Origin: Halichondria panicea
Lineage: Eukaryota > Porifera > Demospongiae > Suberitida > Halichondriidae
Direction of reading: 5' to 3'
NCBI RefSeq assembly: GCF_963675165.1
Contig: NC_087381.1
Coordinates: 6,511,378 to 6,575,377 of the forward strand
DNA length: 64,000 nucleotides
Part shown: positions 47,626-58,143 of the stretch, in pieces
Numbering within the stretch: position 1 is the stretch's first letter
Layout of the letters: the number at the start of each line of letters is the position of its first letter
Notes under the pieces: model-generated
Databases searched by the model: none
Seen by the model: only the letters and a program-made list of their open reading frames with translations
What the model was told of the DNA's origin: nothing
Program-made: the position numbers and the translations under genes

Positions 47626-48769
47626 TCCAGGCCGCTGGGGAAAAGGCGAGTTTCGAGGGCGGCTTGATATCGAGGCTATACTCTTGCAACAAAGGCGCTA
47701 GGCTCAGACTTGTCCTAGAGGGAACGTCTGGTAACTATTGCAGCAATTCCATGGCACTGAGGAATGTAGTCACGTGCAAGATATTTGTTAATTAACCGAA
47801 TTCACATGTAGACAAATATTTTCATTCGCAGCTAGCTAGCTCTTGCTTGGTCTGAGCTCCTTGTAACCGAGTTCCTTCGCAACCAGGTATGGTTCAACAC
47901 TAAAATTAGCCTTTGCTAGAGTCAATAAACCTTCTTTTCACGTTCATTTTATGCTATAATAGGAAAATATACGGGGTGTTACCGCCCACTATGACGTGAA
48001 CACATCTGATTGGCACTGCCAACATTCTGGCAGGGGTCCACGGAATTGCTGCAATAGTTACCAGACGTTCCCTCTCTCCCACGTCTGCTCGCGAGACTAG
48101 GCTCAGACAAGGGGCACTGAGACTCTTGAGGCCACATGCACGCCTACAGCACAGCTCAGAATAGCTCAGATGGGGACCTTCTGAGCCTGAGATCACACAG
48201 CAGCTACTTGCTATGTTTCATGAACTCAAGAGTCAAGTAGACAAGCATTTAGTGATTTAGGCCTGATTGCAATAAAACAAAAAATCTACATTCATTTCAG
48301 TCAGAACTACATACAAGATTGTGATCCAGCACAAGTAAGCTGCTGTGACCTTCTGCAGGCGTACCTGGAAGGTCAGCTACTCTGACCTGCTGTAGGCCTG
48401 CCTGTGGCCTCAAGAGTCTCAGTGCCTTGTCTGAGCCTAGCGCCTTTGTGAGTACAGCCATAGATAGCCTAGATATCAAGCCACCCTCGAAACTCGCCTT
48501 TTCCCCCAGCGGCCTGGAATCGAGTCTATCCTCTCGAAATCGAGTTGATAAAACACATCGAGTCGATCCTTACCTGGATAAAATCGAGTTGATAAAACAC
48601 ATCGAGTCGATCCTTACCTGGATAAAATCGAGTTGATATAACACATCGAGTCGATCCCTACCAGATAAAGTCATAAAATCCAGTTGATAAAACAAATCGA
48701 GTTGATTTTTGGGACACCAACACATGGTATTTTGTATCGCCATTTTGAAACAAAAGGCTCACCATAAGG

Positions 48770-49020
48770 GACTGGCAAACTGCTTATCAGTCACTCGTCT
48801 CAGCTGCAACAAGCATTGCAGCCTATCAGATTGCTCAACGTCATATTAGCCCTGTAATTGTAACCGCACTTACACTTCAGGGGATTCAGTGCATTCCATA
48901 GTAGCTAAATCTCATAGCAAAATTTAACCACATTATCTATAACGATATTCATGTTTAGTAGTGTCATACGATCTATTACACTTCCGCTGAGACGAGTGAC
49001 TGATAGGCAGTTTGCCAGTC
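48770..49020. mobile_element. 250-bp foldback inside the right arm
   Basis: CTGGCAAACTGCTTATCAGT and its inverse ACTGATAGGCAGTTTGCCAG bound it (TIR about 32 bp, one mismatch). The left arm of the host element lacks it. Target duplication not clear. Confidence 0.7.
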
Positions 49021-49791
49021 GCTCGAGCTACGCGCTCGGGCGGCTGTCGCCGCCAGTCTACCTCCAGCCCACACTTAATTTTATTCATCTAACAGTTTAC
49101 ACAACTACAAGTGTTAGTGCATGACGGATTCAGTCCAAGATGTAGAATGGAATGTGCGTGGGAGTCGCATACTCCTCTTCATACACTCCTGGATGTACAG
49201 TGCTGCCTGTAACCTAGAGGAGCAAATTTGTGAGTAGTTGTACTTAAGTTTATCTTGAGATTGGTAAGAAATGATGCTGATACCATTGTGTAGGTGAAGG
49301 AATAAGCTACAAACATATACAATACATGACTTTTGTGTAAAAAAATTAGACCTTAGTCGAAAACTTTACTTGAAATCTCTCCCTAAGCGAAAAAGCACCC
49401 AAAAACACACATAATGGAGTATGAAACAGCGTGTGTACTTATTTAAACGATTTTAATCCATGCATGTTAGCTCAACTATATTATCCATTGATGTTATACC
49501 AGCGAAAACTCGGCCTGGGACCGAGGCTATATTCTGATAAACTTTACTGTAACCACAGTTGAAACCACATAGATGATTATAAATACCATTAAGCGTGGAA
49601 AGTTCAAACATCTAACAGCAAGCACTAGTTTTTCTGCACTGCATGTACACTGTACTCCATGCATAGACTTCGCACAGGAGATAACACTATGTATGTACAT
49701 AATTATACCCATGTAACTTATTTTCAGCATGCAGTAATGCATGCATGCATGTTGCTTCCCTTCTCCACTAGCCTACAACACTGACACTGTC

Positions 49792-50129
49792 CAGTGGCGG
49801 ATCCAGAGCAGGGCACAAGGGGCACGTGCCCCCCCTTTCTGACCAGCTTGAATAAAACTAGCTCACAAAGTAGGTGTGGCTTAGAGCAGAAATCAATTGC
49901 AGCATATCGCATGCAGACGATCTCTAGTTGTAGACTTTTGAAGCTGAAGAGCAAGATGATTCCATCCATTTCTGCTATCTCTTGCTACTATGTATGTCAT
50001 ACTGTCATCAATCAATCCATGATCAGAAAAGCTACACTGATTGAGCTTTAAAAAAAACTGTTGACCTTTCTTTAGTTAACATTTTCTTCAAACTGCCCCC
50101 CCTTTTCAAAGTTCCTGGATCCGCCCCTG
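49792..50129. mobile_element. CAGTGGCGGATCC-family element, first of a tandem pair
   Basis: Starts CAGTGGCGGATCCAGAGC, ends CTGGATCCGCCCCTG, followed by GACAC. Shares most of its body with the next copy; the left flank does not repeat GACAC directly. Confidence 0.75.
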
Positions 50130-50134
50130 GACAC

Positions 50135-50464
50135 CAGTGGCGGATCCAGTGCAGGACACAAGGGGCATGTGCCCCCCCTTTCTGGCTCACGAAGTGGGTG
50201 TGGCTTAGAGCAGCAATCAATTATTGCAGCATGCAGAATAGCAGACGATCTCTAGTTGTAGACTTTTGAAGCTGAAGAGCAAGATTTCATCCATTTCTGC
50301 TATCTCTTGCTACTATGTATGTCATACTGTCATCAATTAATCCGTGATCAGAAAAGTTACACTGATTGGGCTTTAAAAAAACTGTTGTCCAGTGTTGACC
50401 TTTCTTTTAGTAAAAATTTTCTTCAAACTGCCCCCCCTTTTCAAAATTCCTGGATCCACCCCTG
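50135..50464. mobile_element. CAGTGGCGGATCC-family element, second of the pair, TSD GACAC
   Basis: GACAC at 50130-50134 and 50465-50469. Near-duplicate of 49792-50129, so the pair may have arisen by insertion next to, or by unequal exchange with, the first. Confidence 0.85.
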
Positions 50465-50589
50465 GACACTGCCACCCTGCGATGTATATAATTATAGGGA
50501 AACTTATAAAATAATTATAATGGGTATAAGGTCAATTAAAATAATACCATTCTCAACTGAGTTTCATTGGCATATGGAGCTGTTTTCTA

Positions 50590-51014
50590 CAGTGGCCCTG
50601 AGCGTTACTATTAGTTCACCTTAGCTACTTGATAGTTCACCTACCTTAGCTACTTGATAGTTTGCCTACCTTAGCTACTTCGAAGTTGACCTTTGAACTG
50701 TATGTTAATGCTGCTGTAGCCATGCGACTCAATATTACGGTGGCCCTGAGCGTTACTATTAGTTCACCTTAGCTACTTGATAGTACAGTTCACCTACCTT
50801 AGCTACTTGATAGTTTGCTTACCTTAGCTACTTGATAGTTCAACTACCTTAAGTTTGTAGTTCAACAACCTTAGCTACTTGAATTGATAGTTCGCCTACC
50901 TTAGCTACTTGATAGTTCGCCAACCTTAGCTACTTGATAGTTCACTTACCTTAGCTACTTCGAAGTTGACCTTTGAACTGTATGTTAATGCTGCTGGAGC
51001 GATGCAACTCAATA
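50590..51014. repeat. Minisatellite with higher-order structure
   Basis: Unit of about 25 bp, TTCACCTACCTTAGCTACTT then GATAG. Two larger blocks each begin AGTGGCCCTGAGCGTTACTA and end with GAAGTTGACCTTTGAACTGT ... CAACTCAATAT (about 50590-50735 and 50738-51014). Confidence 0.85.
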
Positions 51015-51016
51015 TA

Positions 51017-51409
51017 AATGAGAGCTCCATGTATATATACAGGTACTGAGGATTATCTGCAGCCGGTTAGTGCTACCCTATGGGTAACAGCAATGCAAGA
51101 TGAAAGTACCACACTTGATTCATTTGGAAGTTACATGTTATTCACAATACTAGCTAGTCTAATAGCTTGGGGCAATAGAGCTAGGATTAAGAGACCTTTT
51201 TCTTCTCTTCCCCCTCCCCCTCTGAGAAAAGGTCTGGCCCCAGACTAATACAACACATGCAGTTCAAGTTGTTCACGTTTATATCTCCTAATCCCATCGC
51301 AGCACAAGAATTCTGTACTATACAATGGTTCTGGTGTGGTACTCTAGTCTTGCATTGCTGTTAGATAATCCTCAGTACCTGTATACGTGCATATGTAGCT
51401 CTCATTATT
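51017..51409. mobile_element. Foldback with nested deletion derivative
   Basis: AATGAGAGCT...ACAGGTACTGAGGATTATCT at the left pairs with AGATAATCCTCAGTACCTGT...AGCTCTCATT at the right. A shortened relative of 44394-46006 (ending GGTCTGGCCCCAGACTA) lies inside at about 51150-51247. Confidence 0.65.
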
Positions 51410-51985
51410 GATCTCTAGTCGCTATGTACAGTATGGCTACAGCAGCATTAAATAGAATTAACATGCAGTTCAAAGGTCTGTCACACTGGAAAAATGGTCC
51501 TGCAAAAAATGGTCCAGGGACGAATTTTTTCAATGAAAATTTCGGTCCGGGGACTGAAATTTTCAGAAAAAATTCGTCCCCCCCTGAAATAATCAGTCCG
51601 GCTAGACAAAAAGACGTCTCTGGACCAGGAGCGTATGTAGGGCAACCTAGGGTCCTCTCCACATCATATTACGACATACAGATACGCACATACCCATGTA
51701 CAGGGATGCAGTCACATAATATTCAGGAACTATAGCAGCCTAGCTTGTCAGCCAGGTGTACTAGATAGAGCTGCATGCAGCATGTGAACCTTGAGGCCTC
51801 CACATTCTTAAGACTCAGTTTTCAACTGTTTCAAAAGAAAGATCTATTAACGATTGACAGTTTTATACAGCTTGATAAAATAATGTTACTACTACTACAT
51901 ATAATTATAATGCCGAAGTTCTGTCCGGGAATAGATACAGACGGTACGGGTGCATGGTTCATAGTTTATGGACGGTTAACAGTTA
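51410..51985. other. Non-coding stretch
   Basis: Contains an imperfect palindrome about 51500-51600 (GGGACGAATTTTT...AAAATTCGTCCCC). No gene supported; open frames on both strands there follow from the palindrome. Confidence 0.45.
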
Positions 51986-51989
51986 CGTC

Positions 51990-54972
51990 TTAGTTCAAGA
52001 CTGGTTTAGCACTGCACTGCATACAGTGCCAAACAGCTGATTTTTTGAGAAAAGCGGCAGGAACGTTCACACAGGTGTCGTAATGATACCACTCCTTGCA
52101 TGTGCTGCATTCCACCCAGTTTTCCATAGTCGCCATCTCTGGCATTCTGCATAGGCAGTACACGGGGTATGTATCGATTGACACAATTGAGTCAGGAGCA
52201 CGACGATACTTCTTAATTGGAAAATGTAGTATTTGTTGCTTTTGAAAGCAAGAAAACAAGTGCTGCCTCATTTTATGTTGATTGTACTGGAAGCTTCCAG
52301 GTGAGTGGCCAAAAGCAAGAGCTGTTGCATTGGCTATAGCAAACAAGCCACAGTCACATCCTCCTGCCTGAATGTGTACGTTCATGAGGTTTAGAGTGAT
52401 TTCTTTGGCCTCCGTATGCAACAAAGTTGCAATCTGAGCTTTAACTCCCGTGCTAGTCATACCCACTGGGTGAAGAGTGCCGATAGTAGAGACTGTGAGC
52501 CAATGGCCATGGTGATTGTTTACGACCTGTACAAACTCCCCACTTTCAACCTCGTATGAGAAGACAATACCTTTGATAACATCCTGCAAGCCAGGAACTG
52601 CTGGAAACGCTCTTTTGAGAAGCTGTTGTGCCGCGTTTATCAGATTGTCTGTCAACCATCCAAGTGGATTTAGTAGAACTTCCCTGTCATAGACAGTTAG
52701 ACGAAGCTCAGGTATCCAATACAGGATTTTAGTGGCTTTTGGTGTACACGTATCCACATCAATGACGTTCTTCCTTGATCGCTCAATGACTGCTTGAGGT
52801 ATTTTGGCCTGCCTACGATTAAACATCCTCTGAGTTACGTTCTGATGAGTCGGCTTGAAGGAGGGTGTGATGCGAGGGGTCTTAATCAATTTCAGGGGTG
52901 CGCCACGAGGGGTCTGAATCGATTTCACACGAGGGGCCTCACTTGATTTCAAAGGAGGGGTCGTCTTCAAGCTTGGGGTCTTAATCGATTTCACACGAGG
53001 GGTCTGAATCGATTTCAGGGGTGTGACACGAGGGGTCTTCAGGGGTGCGACACGGGGGGTCTCACTTGATTTCAAGGAAGGGGTCTGAATCGATTTCAGG
53101 GGTGTGACACGAGAGGACAGACGAGAAGTTGCCAGAGAGAGAATTCGTCTCTTCTTGATTTCACCCTGAACTGTTGGAGTTAGAGATTTGGGTTGTTTTG
53201 GTGTGCTGCAAAACTGAGGTTGCGGTGTTTTGGATATCATTTGGCTAAGAGATAGCGGTGGTGTTGGTAGCAATTTTTCGTCCTGATCAATAAATGAGAA
53301 TGATGGTTCATCTGATGAACCATCATCTGACTGAAACAAGCCACTTGTACCATTGTGTGCTATTGGTGACAAACAATCTTGGGACTGATTAGTGGGACGG
53401 ATAGAGTCATCATGATGGGGGTGTAATTGAGCAATGTTCAAATGAGCGAAATCATGATGAGAGTCCAGACAAGTATTGTCCAATTGAGCGAAGTCCACCT
53501 TAGGGGAGTCCTCATCATGAGGGGTGTAATTCAGCAAAGTCCAAACGAGAGTCCTCAAGAGGGGATTCCAGGTGAGCAGAGTCCTCAAGAGGGGATTCCA
53601 GGTGAGCGGAGGTTGTGTGAGCGGAATCTTCAAGAGGGGATTCCAGGTGAGCAGAGGTCATGTGAGCAGAGTCCTCAGGAGGAGAGTGAGCAGAGTCCAT
53701 TGATCCAGAATCGCAAGTAGGTGGATCATTGTATGGCTTGAGATGGGGTCCTGACACTAGTACTGTCTTTGATCTATCGCTTATCTCATATGCACCTCGT
53801 GGTTTAACAGAGATGATTTTGTAAGGGCCAGTGTACCTCTTCTTCAGCTTCCCACCTTTTGTCTTTTTGCGAGTATGATTTAGTTTCAGGACTAATTGAC
53901 CAACCATATATCTCTCAGGCTGTGCATGTTTCTTATCATACAGTTCCTTCTGTTTCTTTTGGGCGGCAAGAATATTGGTTTTTGCTTGGCTCAGTCGTAC
54001 ATGATTGTGTTCACGAGTACGTGTAACATCTAGATTGGGCATTTGCTGCTGATACTCGCAAGCAGCTTGGTCAGGAGAAATGCTTGAGACTTCTACATCA
54101 ATGGGAAGAGTAGCTTGACGATTGAACATGAGTTCAAAAGGAGTAAACTTCGTTGAATTATGACGAGGGGTATTGTATGCGAAAACACATGTGTCCAGGT
54201 AGCTACTCCAGTCTTCACGCTTGTTGGACACAAACTTCACTAGCATGTTTTGCAACGTCTGATTGAAACGCTCGTCCAAGCCGTTAGTCTAGAAAATAAT
54301 ATTATAGTTGAAACTACATTTTAAGTATAGGATATACCAGGAGGATATGCACCTATATATCCTCCGCTATACCGCGTGATTACTTCGAGGCATAGCCAAG
54401 GGGTATATAACCACGGTATAGCGGAGAATATAATTATGGGTGCATATCCTCCGAGTACAAGTGCGATATAATTATAGTTTTAAAACTGTAGTGCATACCT
54501 GAGGGTGGTAAGGAGTTGTAAGGCGATGCTGGATCCCCAGGAGAGAACAGAGACTAGTGTCTAAATCATTGTTGAATTCACGTCCTTGATCTGAGAGAAT
54601 TACCCGAGGCAGACCCATTCTCATAAATACCTGAGAAGGAAAAGTGTGTGATCATTATTTATTGCCCATGCGTGCATGCAGTGGGTGCATTGTGCATGTG
54701 TGTGGCATTCATACATAATTTATACCTTGAACAATGATGTTGCTACTGATGATGCACTCTTGTCAGGTGTAGGAATAGCTTCTACCCACTTGGTAAAGTA
54801 ATCACTCATGGTTAAGATGTAGCGGGAACCATCGCTAGCAGTTGGAGAGAGAGGACCAACAAAATCAATTCCTAGCATGTACCAAGGAAACTGCACACGG
54901 ATGGGGTGAAGTTCGGGCCTGCCAGTAGTTAGCTTTCGATTAACTCACTGGCAAATGTCACAAGTAGACACC
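51990..54972 (-). CDS. Gypsy-like integrase joined to Ulp1-type protease and PHD finger
   Basis: Minus-strand exons 54972(or less)-54726, 54630-54499 and 54288-51990, joined by clean phase-0 GT-AG introns. Order: end of an H2C2 finger (TCDICQ), DDE integrase with D (LGIDFVGPL, 54864-54866), D (LSDQG, 54589-54591) and E (GLDERF, 54271-54273) with 35 residues between the last two, GPY/F segment (RYTGPYKIISV, about 53835), acidic ESPLEDSAH repeats, basic TPRVTPLKSIQ repeats, Ulp1/C48 domain, PHD finger, stop at 51990. Lesions: TGA in the finger (CQ-stop-VNRK) and a one-base shift near 53522. No RT or RNase H is found. This architecture fits a Ginger-type DNA transposon, or a host gene derived from a Gypsy-like integrase. 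Upstream exons are cut off by the palindrome at 54973. Confidence 0.7.
51995..52160 (-). other. C-terminal PHD finger
   Basis: C493-x-C495, C509-x2-C512, H517-x3-C521, C537-x2-C540 with the conserved Trp two residues before the last pair (AVWHCMQC). This is a complete Cys4-His-Cys3 set. PHD fingers commonly read histone H3 tails; here it could guide integration or tether the protein to chromatin (inference). Confidence 0.8.
52270..52740 (-). other. Ulp1/C48-like cysteine protease domain
   Basis: In the 547-codon frame starting at 53633 the domain is about residues 300-455. It has WLTDNLINAAQQLL (the substrate-entry helix seen in Ulp1 proteins), HW at H377-W378, Gln422 and the nucleophile motif GGCDCG with Cys428. 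The catalytic Asp, normally soon after His in a YDS-like strand, is not visible: the spacing after HWLTVS is short (TIGTLHPVG). Activity is doubtful. Confidence 0.65.
52850..53110 (-). repeat. Tandem basic repeats in the linker
   Basis: Repeats of about 24-33 bp (plus strand: GAGGGGTCTGAATCGATTTC) encoding TP-R-V-x-(P/S)-(L/I)-K units, very Lys/Arg/Thr/Pro rich. A second set (53540-53660, AAGAGGGGATTCCAGGTGAG) encodes acidic HLESPLEDSA units. Confidence 0.8.
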
Positions 54973-56915
54973 TGGGACATTCCATGTGAACTCAACACAA
55001 AAAAATGAGCACCCTGTCCGATTTCAACGAAACTTGGTATGTACATACCTTACCATAAGTTATATAACCACACCCAATTTTAGCCCTATATGTTGTATGG
55101 CTTCTTAGTTACGAGCCCTTGAAAATTCACCAAAACTAAAAAATATCGGTGACCCACCTACGCTTCTTAGAGCATAACTTCTGCCATGATTAATTATGAC
55201 AGATAAAAACTGTACCACCGTACTCCCTATGATGTTACCTTTCCGGTGACGTGCTTAAAGGGGGTGGGCACTCGTTAAAGGGTCAAAGGTCATTATCGTA
55301 ACCTTTAATTAAGCATTACTCAAAAATGACGTCTTTTTCCCCCCTTTTTTTTTTACCAAACTAGTCTTTAGGTACTATTACCCGGCTTGTATAAGTTTTC
55401 TGATGGGATCTTTATGGGATCAAAAGATATGGACTTTGCAATACAAGTTGGTGCAATTATTAACATGCCTGTGGGGCATTCCATACCAATCCTAAACGGA
55501 TGACTTGTCAGAATTCTCCGAAATTTCATACATACATAGAGTACGATGAGGTAATAACACACATAAGAATTTAGGGTTATTTATTGTATGGCTTCTGGGG
55601 TATGGCCACCTGAATATTGCGACAGTTTCACTCACTTAGTTGTACGTAAAAGAGAAATAACTTATGATCAGAGTGTTTCCAAGATGTGTCACTAATATCA
55701 ACTTGTAGCTTATGTAACAGGGTTTCGTATGGTATGCTGTGCGGCTTCTATTAATCAATTTACTGATTATGGGATACATGTTAAAATTAATTTGATTTAG
55801 ATTTTTCTTTGAAACAACCTTGAACATATTTTTTTTCTAATGTATAATGATCAACTACAATTACCCTCTTTGTAGAAAAAATTTGGTGATGGGATCATAA
55901 TGGGTTTTGGAGATAATAATTAATTTGTGTATACTCAAATGAATTTTTTTGTAATAAAGGTGTTAACAACATAATTACACATATCTCCAAAACCCATTAT
56001 GATCCCATCACCAAATTTTTTCTACAAAGAGGGTAATTGTAGTTGATCATTATACATTAGAAAAAAAATATTTTCAAGGTTGTTTCAAAGAAAAATCTAA
56101 ATCAAATTTTAACATGTATCCCATAATCAGTAAATTGATTAATAGAAGTCGCACAACATACCATACGAAACCCTGTTTACATAAGCTACAAGTTGATATT
56201 AGTGACACATCTTGGAAACACTCTGATCATAAGTTATTTCTCTTTTACGTACAACTAAGTGAGTGAAACTGTCTGGGAAAACGGCAATATTCAGGTGGCC
56301 ATACCCCAGAAGCCATACAATAAATAACTCTAAATTCTTATGTGTGTTATTACCTCACCGTATGTATGTATGAAATTTCGGAGAATTCTGACAAGTCATC
56401 CGTTTAGGTAATGTTGAATTGGTATGGAATGCCCCACAGGCATGTTAATAATTGCACTAACTTGTATTGCAAAGTCCATATCTTCTGATCCCATAAAGAT
56501 CCCATCACAAAACTTATACAAGCCGGGAAATAGTACCTAAAGACTAGTTTGGTAAAAAAAAAAGGAAAAAAATGCTTAATTAAAGGTTACGATAATGACC
56601 TTTGACCCTTTAGCGAGTGCCCACCCCCTTTAAGCATGTCACCGGAAAGGTCATATTATAGGGAGTACGTTGGTACAGTTTTTATCTGTCATAATTAATC
56701 ATGGCAGAAGTTATGCTGAAAGAAGCGTAGGTGGGTCACCGATATTTTTTTGTTTTGGTGAATTTTCAAGGGTTCGTAACTAAGAAGCCATACGACATAT
56801 AGGGCTAAAATTGGGTGTGGTTATATAACTTATGGTAAGGTATGTATATACCAAGTTTCGTTGAAATCGGAGGGGGTGCTCATTTTTTTGTGTTGAGTTC
56901 ACATGGAATGTCCCA
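54973..56915. mobile_element. 1.94-kb near-perfect palindrome
   Basis: Left arm 54973-55915 and right arm 55982-56915 are inverted copies (TGGGACATTCCATGTGAACT at the left, its inverse at the right end) with only scattered differences and a ~66-bp loop. No open frame with a recognisable protein. It abuts the integrase gene and no clear target duplication is visible, so it may be a foldback transposon or an inverted duplication. Confidence 0.85.
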
Positions 56916-57870
56916 CCTATAAAATAAACACATAAATATTGAGGGAAGAGGTGTTCCTGTTTGAGACTTTGTATACATGTAGGTGTAACAATAATACAGA
57001 ACCAAGTTGACATCCCAATAATTATAGATATTGAATTTGACTAGAGTAAAGCATGGAAATTCAAGCTACATAAAAATCCGGACGATTTAGCATCTGGTTG
57101 GAGGCGAATTGCGCTCAAGAAAGTACACAATGATCCCTATATCAGCTTATTTTTCTCGTAGGGGGCCTAAAAGAGAAATTCAAAGCAATCAGGCATCATT
57201 CACACATACACCCAGCACTACTGATAGCTACAGCTGCTATGTTAGTGCCGAGCTTTCTTTTATTCAGCTTGATTAAACACCAATTTGTCAGTTTATGTAC
57301 CTCTATCTCCAATATGAAATAATTTTATAACATGTACGTTTCACAGAATTAAAGTGTGTTTATAACTGCATGGAACAAAGCATATTTTCCAGCTCTCAAT
57401 GCAGTGAAATAGTAGCAGCACCATGAAACGTTTGTTCGAAGTCCAGAAAGTTTGCGTACCTCTCCTGCTCTTACTGTACATGGTAATCTAGTTTGAAGTG
57501 CTCTAAGACACAGTTTAGGTATTAGAAAGTGGAACACAAGTATCTTTATCTGTATTGTGTGATCGAAGAGATGGCATTTGAAGGACTTGGGAACAGACCT
57601 GTTATGGTTTGTAGAGTGTACTGATACCCCCTTTGGAGCTCACTTTCTCATCACGTTGCATATAGCAGCTCTAAAAGATTAATAGCCTATGTCTAAGTGT
57701 ATCTGGTGTCTCCTCAAGAGCACAGTTTGCTATAATACTACAAACTATTAATATCTTTACTGACATTTTGAATGCACACACCCCTTTTTGCTCATTACAC
57801 GCCCCTTTTTAGCAACTCGCCTCATCCAACGGAAGTGCTGGGCGTTGCCTATCCCTTTCTTTCGTGTATC
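56916..57870. other. Non-coding stretch
   Basis: I searched the minus strand here for RT, RNase H or upstream integrase exons of the adjacent gene and saw none. AT-rich, no other feature. Confidence 0.4.
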
Positions 57871-58143
57871 TACTGTATAGCGGGTATATTTCGAGGGTAT
57901 AAATTTTCGCGGATGGACCATTACAAAGGATTTCGCGGATTTTATTTTCGTGGTCTGAGTTCCAGCCTTTTGGCGCATGCGCACATCAACATGCAGCTTA
58001 CCTCCACACCGTTAGCCTCGAATCCATAATACTGAACACGCCTACTATTCATAAATTTTCGTGGGTATAAATTTTCGCGGTACAGGCTCAATCCGCGAAA
58101 ACCGCGAACATTTATACCCTCGAAATATACCCGCTATACGGTA
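57871..58143. mobile_element. MITE with TATAGCGGGTATATTTCG ends, second full copy
   Basis: Ends TACTGTATAGCGGGTATATT and AATATACCCGCTATACGGTA. Body matches 31753-32087 in opposite orientation (TTTGGCGCATGCGCACATCA), with about 60 bp fewer. Confidence 0.85.

Larger units (their letters stand above)
47235..49060. mobile_element. Large foldback element, TSD CCTCCAGCC
   Basis: Ends TAGACTGGCGGCAACAGCC and GGCTGTCGCCGCCAGTCTA; 9-bp duplication CCTCCAGCC at 47226-47234 and 49061-49069. Arms (47235-47690 and about 48470-49060) carry inverted arrays of a ~55-bp unit with ATCGACTCGATGTGTTTTAT. The centre (47690-48470) holds further inverted pairs (e.g. TTGCTGCAATAGTTACCAGA). Right arm interrupted at 48770-49020. 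Confidence 0.85.

Noticed and set aside
47399-47692. Repeat-coded frames on both strands (FYQLDFIQVRIDSM type)
   Set aside because: They translate the ~55-bp tandem array in a foldback element and are not proteins.
51405-51735. Opposed frames with PGPKFSLKKF / GPGTEIFRKN
   Set aside because: Mirror translations of an imperfect palindrome.
56916-57870. Possible upstream exons (RT/RNase H) of the integrase gene
   Set aside because: No RT or RNase H motif on the minus strand; left uncalled.
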